Shown here: positions 59,397-64,000 of the stretch, piece after piece
Layout: the number at the start of each line of letters is the position of its first letter
How positions within the stretch are numbered: position 1 is the stretch's first letter
NCBI GenBank assembly: GCA_009809945.1
Contig: WTPW01000069.1
Span: 292,642-356,641 of the forward strand
Direction of reading: 5' to 3'
DNA: 64,000 bases
From: Gigaspora margarita
Taxonomy: Eukaryota > Glomeromycota > Glomeromycetes > Diversisporales > Gigasporaceae
Translations under genes and position numbers: made by a program
The notes under the pieces: generated by a model
Databases searched by the model: none
What the model saw: the letters and a program-made list of their open reading frames with translations, nothing else
What the model was told of the DNA's origin: nothing

Positions 59397-59757
59397 TGTT
59401 GGAAATCTGTTTTGAAATTTATGTTCTCATAAAAAAAATTTAATGTTCTCAAAAATTTATTTATGTTCTCAATAATAAACTTTATTTATATTACTATTTT
59501 AAAATTTTAGAAAATATTGGACCTTATTAAAATTTTTGTCCCAACTTTTCTTCTTTTCAGATGATTTTGAATCTTTGCTCGATTTCTAATTTTATTTCCA
59601 ACTGGCATTATGCTATTATTATACTTATATTATACTTATATTTTTTGAGTATTATTTTCTCAAATTTTTTCCATAGAGAACATTTACAGAATACCAAATG
59701 GTCTCAAATCTAAAGAATGTTCTTATGAGAACATGGGAACATGATTTCTACGGTGAA
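59397..59757. mobile_element. Possible degenerate element with ATGTTCTCA repeats
   Basis: CAGTGTTGGAAATCTG at the left and CATGATTTCTACGGTG at the right are weakly inverted, and ATGTTCTCA/TGAGAACAT motifs cluster at both ends. No TSD is visible. Confidence 0.35.
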
Positions 59758-59981
59758 ATAGAGACTCTTTAAACAAAATATGTCATAAATTTGCTGAACA
59801 GTTTTATCACAAGATGCTTTTAATTTAATTTTTATTCAGGAAAATCACCATTGAGTAGAAGCCAAATGAAATAGTAATATTACATTGTGAATAGGAAACA
59901 TAGTTTCAAACTTAGAATGTGTTGAAATAATCATATCTTTTATTAAAGAGAATGCCATCGTTTTAAAAAGTGACCGAATTT

Positions 59982-60156
59982 AAAACCGCCCTAGCATCGC
60001 CCACAAAAAATGTAGCTTTAGTCATAACCAATAACGAAGCTTTATTTAGTAATAATACAAATTACCATTGTCACGTACAATTTATCGTTATAGTGCTTCA
60101 GAGCTAACTATAAAGTAAGCTGCACATGTTTTGTGGATGATGCTAGGCCGTTTTTC
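59982..60156. mobile_element. Inverted-repeat MITE inserted in a dispersed repeat
   Basis: AAACCGCCCTAGCATCGCCC and GATGATGCTAGGCCGTTT are inverted, and CACAAAAAATGTAGCTT pairs with AGCTGCACATGTTTTGTG. It separates the two halves (59,790-59,960 and 60,245-60,450) of a repeat whose other copy lies at 53,540-53,900. TSD not resolved. Confidence 0.6.
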
Positions 60157-60244
60157 TGACAAACTATTTACCCGACACCACACAGAGAATAATTATCTAA
60201 TAATATATATTGCAACTAATAAAAATATTACGTAACCCTAACTC

Positions 60245-60450
60245 TATTTGATACCAGATAAATGGCCTGTCGGCAAAATGACTATTGGAATTATGTGCAA
60301 CAACATTCAGAGCCGATGACTTATCTATGATGATATTATATTAATAAATAAATATCATTACAGAATATAATTGGTCTTGTTGATATTAATTGTAGTGATT
60401 GAAGCAGAAATTTTGACTAGTTGTTATGAAAATTTTAAATAGATATTTTA
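60245..60450 (+). repeat. Dispersed repeat, copy related to 14.65 and 53.75 kb
   Basis: ACCAGATAAATGGCCTGTCG, AAATGACTATTGG and GAAATTTTGACTAGTTGTTATG align with both other copies. Confidence 0.6.
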
Positions 60451-61261
60451 ATATGAATCTAAATAAAGAAGTAATTTTCGTCAAATATTTCGGCATTACT
60501 AGTTTGTTTATAATAATTTCACAAAGTAACTATACTATCTAATGTATTTTGACATAAAATTCAAATAATTTAACTAAAAATTTCGACAATTAAGGAAATT
60601 AATTTCGCCACTAAGGAAAATTGATTTCGACAGACTAAATATCGAAATAATTTTTTATTAAGAGGAGTAATTTAGACACCCATGTATAGTTTCAGCCAAT
60701 TTCAGCTTCAGCTCTCACACTTATTTATGACCTTTGAGTTATTCATCGTTATTATTCTAAAGTATAAATACCGTGTGTACTGGCCAAAAGTTCCAGGGTA
60801 TAATGCAAATTATCTAGCAAAACATTTGCAAAAGGCATAAATATATTATACCAGGAACAGAATGCATGGTTACATGCAATTGGCTGTGCGCAAAATCCGG
60901 ACGGCATAAATTATGCGTATTTGTCTGGTTGTATACTTTTCGGCCAATTATACAAATAACCATATAAAAAAAATACAACTTCCTTCCAATGGAATTATTG
61001 AAATCAAATTTTAATACTTTGGTCAAAAACTTTTTTTATTTTTTTTTTTTTTTAATGCAGAATCATTAGGTTTATTAAATCCAATTTTATTGTTCATTTA
61101 GGGTGTTCCGAAATTATTTATCTAATCAGTGTATTTATCATTCCAATTAACAATATATGGGAGGTCCAGGCGTCCTTTTTATTTTATAGGGTTGCGCTTA
61201 TTGATTGAAAATTTTCATTGATTGGCTTTAAAAAAATAATTGGTTTACTTTTTTACCGTTA

Positions 61262-61653
61262 TGAATCTTCAGCAACGTCGTGAATTATTACCTCATTACT
61301 TACGCTAAAAATCTTCATCACGAATACGTTTTGATATTTATTCATTTGTAGCATATTTTGAAAAAGATCCAAATCTAGAATTGTTGTATATTGTGCTTTA
61401 TCCTTTGTTGATTCATCAATTTTTTATTTATTTTATTTTATTCTTTTTCAATTTGTAAAAACAATAATCGTTTAATTGCATTAATAATAAAAGGTTTTGT
61501 TCAAGCAACAATTGCATTCAATATTTCAATTCAATTTCTTGTAATGCTTGAACTACAATACGATCATAAATTAATCACATCGAGGGAGGTACGTGTTATT
61601 GTTTTATTAATGATTTTAACAATGACCTTATTAAACATCGCTACAATATAATG
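61262..61653 (+). pseudogene. Relic of an unrecognised, membrane-protein-like gene
   Basis: An ATG at 61,262 opens MNLQQRRELLPHYLR, then a TAA, then in the same frame KSSSRIRFDIYSFVAYFEKD and LELLYIVLYPLLIHQFF. A shifted frame from about 61,449 continues for about 68 codons with NRLIALIIKGFVQATIAFNI and VRVIVLLMILTMTLLNIATI. The hydrophobic runs suggest membrane segments. The two frames may be exons joined by a lost intron or one frameshifted gene. I cannot name the family. Confidence 0.35.
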
Positions 61654-62394
61654 GTTGAGCACACCACAATCATTAGCTAATCATTAGCTAACCACATTGA
61701 GTGTGCTGCTTGAAAACCCCCTTAATCAGCAGGTGATGTTTATCTTTATTCATCATTTGATTAGCTTTTTTTCATGTTGACTTAAGACTGCTTGTTGTAT
61801 CGATATGTGTACAATAATAATTTGAGATGCAATTTTAATTAATGCATATAATTAATTTTCAAAATTATAAATATCTTTGAAAGTTTAATAACTTTAAAAT
61901 TTTCAAGAATTTATTTGGATAATTCCATCATTGGTCATTATTCTTAAGCATTTCTAGACATTTGTCATGATGAACTGTCACACATTAATAAGTAGAGCAT
62001 TGAACGATGAAGTCAATACATTACCATTGTACTATTTTTCATGGCTTAATCGTTCATGTCCTATAATTATTTAATTCATTATTATTATTTAGAATGGATT
62101 TTTAAAAAAGTAAATATATATATAATATATATATACATCAACGCTGTAATGAGCTTAAACAAGACATTTATTCTCCTTATTCTTCTCAGAAAAAACTTTC
62201 GAAATTTAATGAAATTATTCTGGATAACCTATACGAGAAAATAATACCAATAATTAGCTTTAGAATATTAAAAACATAGTTTTTGAAAGAATGGAAGTGT
62301 CCGTTCACAGGTTTTTTAGAAAAATTGTGGTAATATATGTTTAATAAAACAAAATTATTAGAATATTGTTTACAAACGAAATGAAACCAATTAT

Positions 62395-62513
62395 GAGTTT
62401 TTACGGTTATTATTTTTCGATTTCGCCCAAATTCGGATGGTTTCGCCAGTTTCGGAAATTTCACCACTTTCAGAAATTTTGATCGAAATTAAAACACATG
62501 CTGAAACATTTGG
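62395..62513 (-). mobile_element. Remnant of the 28.25-kb hAT-type subterminal repeats
   Basis: TTTCGCCAGTTTCGGAAATT and neighbouring GTTTCG/TTTCGGAA motifs, then GCTGAAACATTTGG, resemble the right end of the element at 28,254-29,621 (CCGAAACACTGG). Confidence 0.5.
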
Positions 62514-62636
62514 ACATTGAAAAAAGATTTAGGCAGAAACATAAACTAGAACACTAGAATGGTGTCATTAAATCGTTAAAATCACTAAATCAAAAACGTG
62601 TACCTATATAACTAATAATAGGAACAGCTATAGTTG

Positions 62637-62919
62637 ATGGGTGCCGTATTATTTCATCGACAATCACTTCACAGACACCCCATTTCACCAACATATTATT
62701 CACCGAAAGTTTATTTTACCAACAGTACATTTCACCGAAACTCACTTCACCGACAAGTTTTTTTCTATAAAGCACACTAACTTTAATTCTAATTTACCCT
62801 GACCCTACCCTAACCCTAATGACAATGAACAGAATTACTTTGTCAGCTTCGGTGAAATGAACTGTCGGTATAATGAACTTGTCTGTGAAGTGATTGTCTG
62901 TGAAATGATTACCACCCAT
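62637..62919. mobile_element. MITE with TTCACCGACA-type internal repeats
   Basis: ATGGGTGCCGTATTATTTCA and TGAAATGATTACCACCCAT are inverted ends, with ACAATCACTTCACAGACA and TGTCTGTGAAGTGATTGT next inward. The interior repeats TTCACCGA, TTCACCAAC and TTTACCAAC. The core has CCCTACCCTAACCCTAA. TAGTTG and TAGTGG next to the ends may be a diverged duplication. Confidence 0.6.
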
Positions 62920-63005
62920 AGTGGATAATATTATAATCCTTACAATTGTATAAAGTGAGATATCAATAATTGTTAGTAAAATAAATACTGAAAATATAAA
63001 AAAAG

Positions 63006-63047
63006 ATGATAAATATATTTTACCTGTATAGATCTTTATATAGGTAT
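63006..63047 (-). pseudogene. Fragment of the kinase gene at an exon-intron junction
   Basis: AAATATATTTTACCTGTATA followed by GATCTTTATATAGG matches 26,938-26,975, the end of kinase exon 4 plus the start of its intron (minus strand; peptide TYIKIYT versus AYIEIYT). Homology stops at about 63,047. Retained intron sequence points to DNA-level duplication rather than retrocopying. Confidence 0.5.
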
Positions 63048-63300
63048 TTAATAATGCACATTGGCGTTATTTCAAAATTCCTTTTTTTTTTTTTTTTTTT
63101 GCAAATTGGATATTTGGCTCAAAATAATGCTTATGCGTGTTCCGAAATAACGTCCCCAGAATACATTCGCAGGAAAGTTTTAATAGTTGTACCTTTTTCT
63201 TCCAAAATTAGTATAATAATTCAAATAATCGCGTATGCGCGTTCCAAATAATGCGCAGGGTCTTGAATAACGCGTACCTGCGCGTTATTACGCGCATTTA
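63048..63300. repeat. Region with repeated AATAATGCGC/GCGTTATT motifs
   Basis: AATAATGC, AATAACG, CGCGTTATTACGCGC and ATAATGCGCAGG recur in both orientations. This looks like subterminal repeats of an unidentified element; the open plus-strand frame here is not believable as a gene. Confidence 0.4.
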
Positions 63301-63449
63301 CGGTAATTACAGTAACATCTGATTAGTTAACCACTAAAGTTTTCTTTGAAGAAACCTTTCGTTATGTCTGGAACTTAGTAAACTATTAACTTGAATAAGC
63401 GAGCATACAATATTATGCTTTACCAGCTGGAAATAATAATTTAATAATT

Positions 63450-63645
63450 GTGACAGATTATAATGAAATCCAGATTAAAATGAAATTATAATATAAAATC
63501 TCGAAAACTAAATTTTTTGGGGTGCATTTTTTAGGGTTAGGGGGTTAGTTTTAAAGAAAATTATAATAAACAAGTATTAGTGGGTTTTAGAAGGTTAGCA
63601 GGTTAAGCAGAAAATGTAGATTTCATTTTAAATTATGATCTGCGA
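63450..63645. mobile_element. Palindromic MITE with telomere-like core, copy 4
   Basis: GACAGATTATAATGAAAT and its partner near ATTTTAAATTATGATCTGCG are inverted; the core has TTAGGGTTAGGGGGTTAG. The 8-bp flanks TAATAATT and CAATAATT match at 7/8. It is oriented opposite to copies 1-3. Confidence 0.75.
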
Positions 63646-63789
63646 CAATAATTGAAAAGCCTGTCAACGAAGTGACAGGACGATCATTATTCAGTTATTG
63701 CGAGATCAGATGACTTTATGACCGATCATGTGCAATTTTGTTGTGTATCCTTTTATGGTTATTCTTTGATTGCATACCGAACCCATGCC

Positions 63790-64000
63790 CAGGGACGGTG
63801 AATAATATCGATTTGATTTTGCAAAAATATCGATCGGTATGGTCAAAAATATCGATTTATATCGATATACTCATTATTGGCCAATTAGAATGCAAAAGTT
63901 TGTAAAACAGTTACAGATAACGTGATATAACGTGATCAGTAACTAAAATTTCTTTCTTCTTCTGACGTGTTTGTTGATTGTCTATTTTACCGAAGCTTAT
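63790..64000 (-). mobile_element. Second copy of the 35.18-kb hAT-type element, cut by the window end
   Basis: CAGGGACGGTGAATAATATC followed by ATCGATTTGATTTTGC matches the reverse complement of the right end at 35,558, including the AATATCGATTTATATCGATAT block. The far end lies beyond the window. Confidence 0.75.

Overview
The window is AT-rich, gene-poor eukaryotic DNA dominated by transposon relics. Three host-type gene families suggest an arbuscular mycorrhizal fungus (Glomeromycotina, Rhizophagus-like). They are a protein kinase with short introns fused to a long tetratricopeptide (TPR) array, a decayed relative of that array, and an F-box-like pseudogene; all are known lineage-expanded families in these fungi. 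The organism call is inference. Scattered N bases (37.4, 43.4 and 45.4-45.6 kb) show a draft-quality assembly.

The only gene I can model as intact is on the minus strand at 25,388-27,995: five exons and 748 codons, with a kinase domain followed by about eleven TPR units. Pseudogenes are: a multi-stop conserved gene at 5.3-7.9 kb (-), an F-box relic at 21.4-22.0 kb (+), a broken TPR array at 22.4-24.1 kb (+), a Tc1/mariner transposase remnant at 32.8-33.2 kb (-), a membrane-protein-like relic at 61.3-61.7 kb (+) and a tiny kinase exon end at 63.0 kb (-).

The rest is mainly short non-autonomous DNA transposons whose ends can be read from inverted repeats plus target-site duplications (TSDs). 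hAT-type elements with 8-bp TSDs lie at 2.1, 15.0, 20.2, 21.1, 28.3, 28.6, 30.4, 30.9, 34.1, 35.2, 35.6, 36.8 and 45.2 kb. TA-flanked mariner/pogo-type elements lie at 12.0, 35.9, 41.6, 42.0, 47.2, 47.4 and 48.0 kb. Harbinger-type elements with TTA/TAA-like TSDs lie at 28.6, 38.6 and 48.9 kb. A MULE-like foldback with a 10-bp TSD is at 1.8 kb. A palindromic MITE family with telomere-like cores is at 3.8, 28.7, 32.0 and 63.5 kb.

Many are nested. One locus is four elements deep (28.25-29.62 kb), one element sits in the centre of its own relative (47.2-48.0 kb), and two hATs sit side by side in overlapping 8-bp targets (35.2-36.2 kb). Tandem arrays add further bulk: TTAAGATTCTTAA-type (10.1-10.9 and 39.7-41.0 kb), TTACAAGTAGTAA-type (18.1-18.6 kb), a 46-bp satellite (33.6-34.75 kb) and an ACCAGGAACGGAGTGCA block (43.5-44.9 kb).

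The most unusual signals are an internal sequence module shared by element families with different termini, telomere-like cores inside palindromic MITEs, and a kinase whose HRD motif reads HCD.
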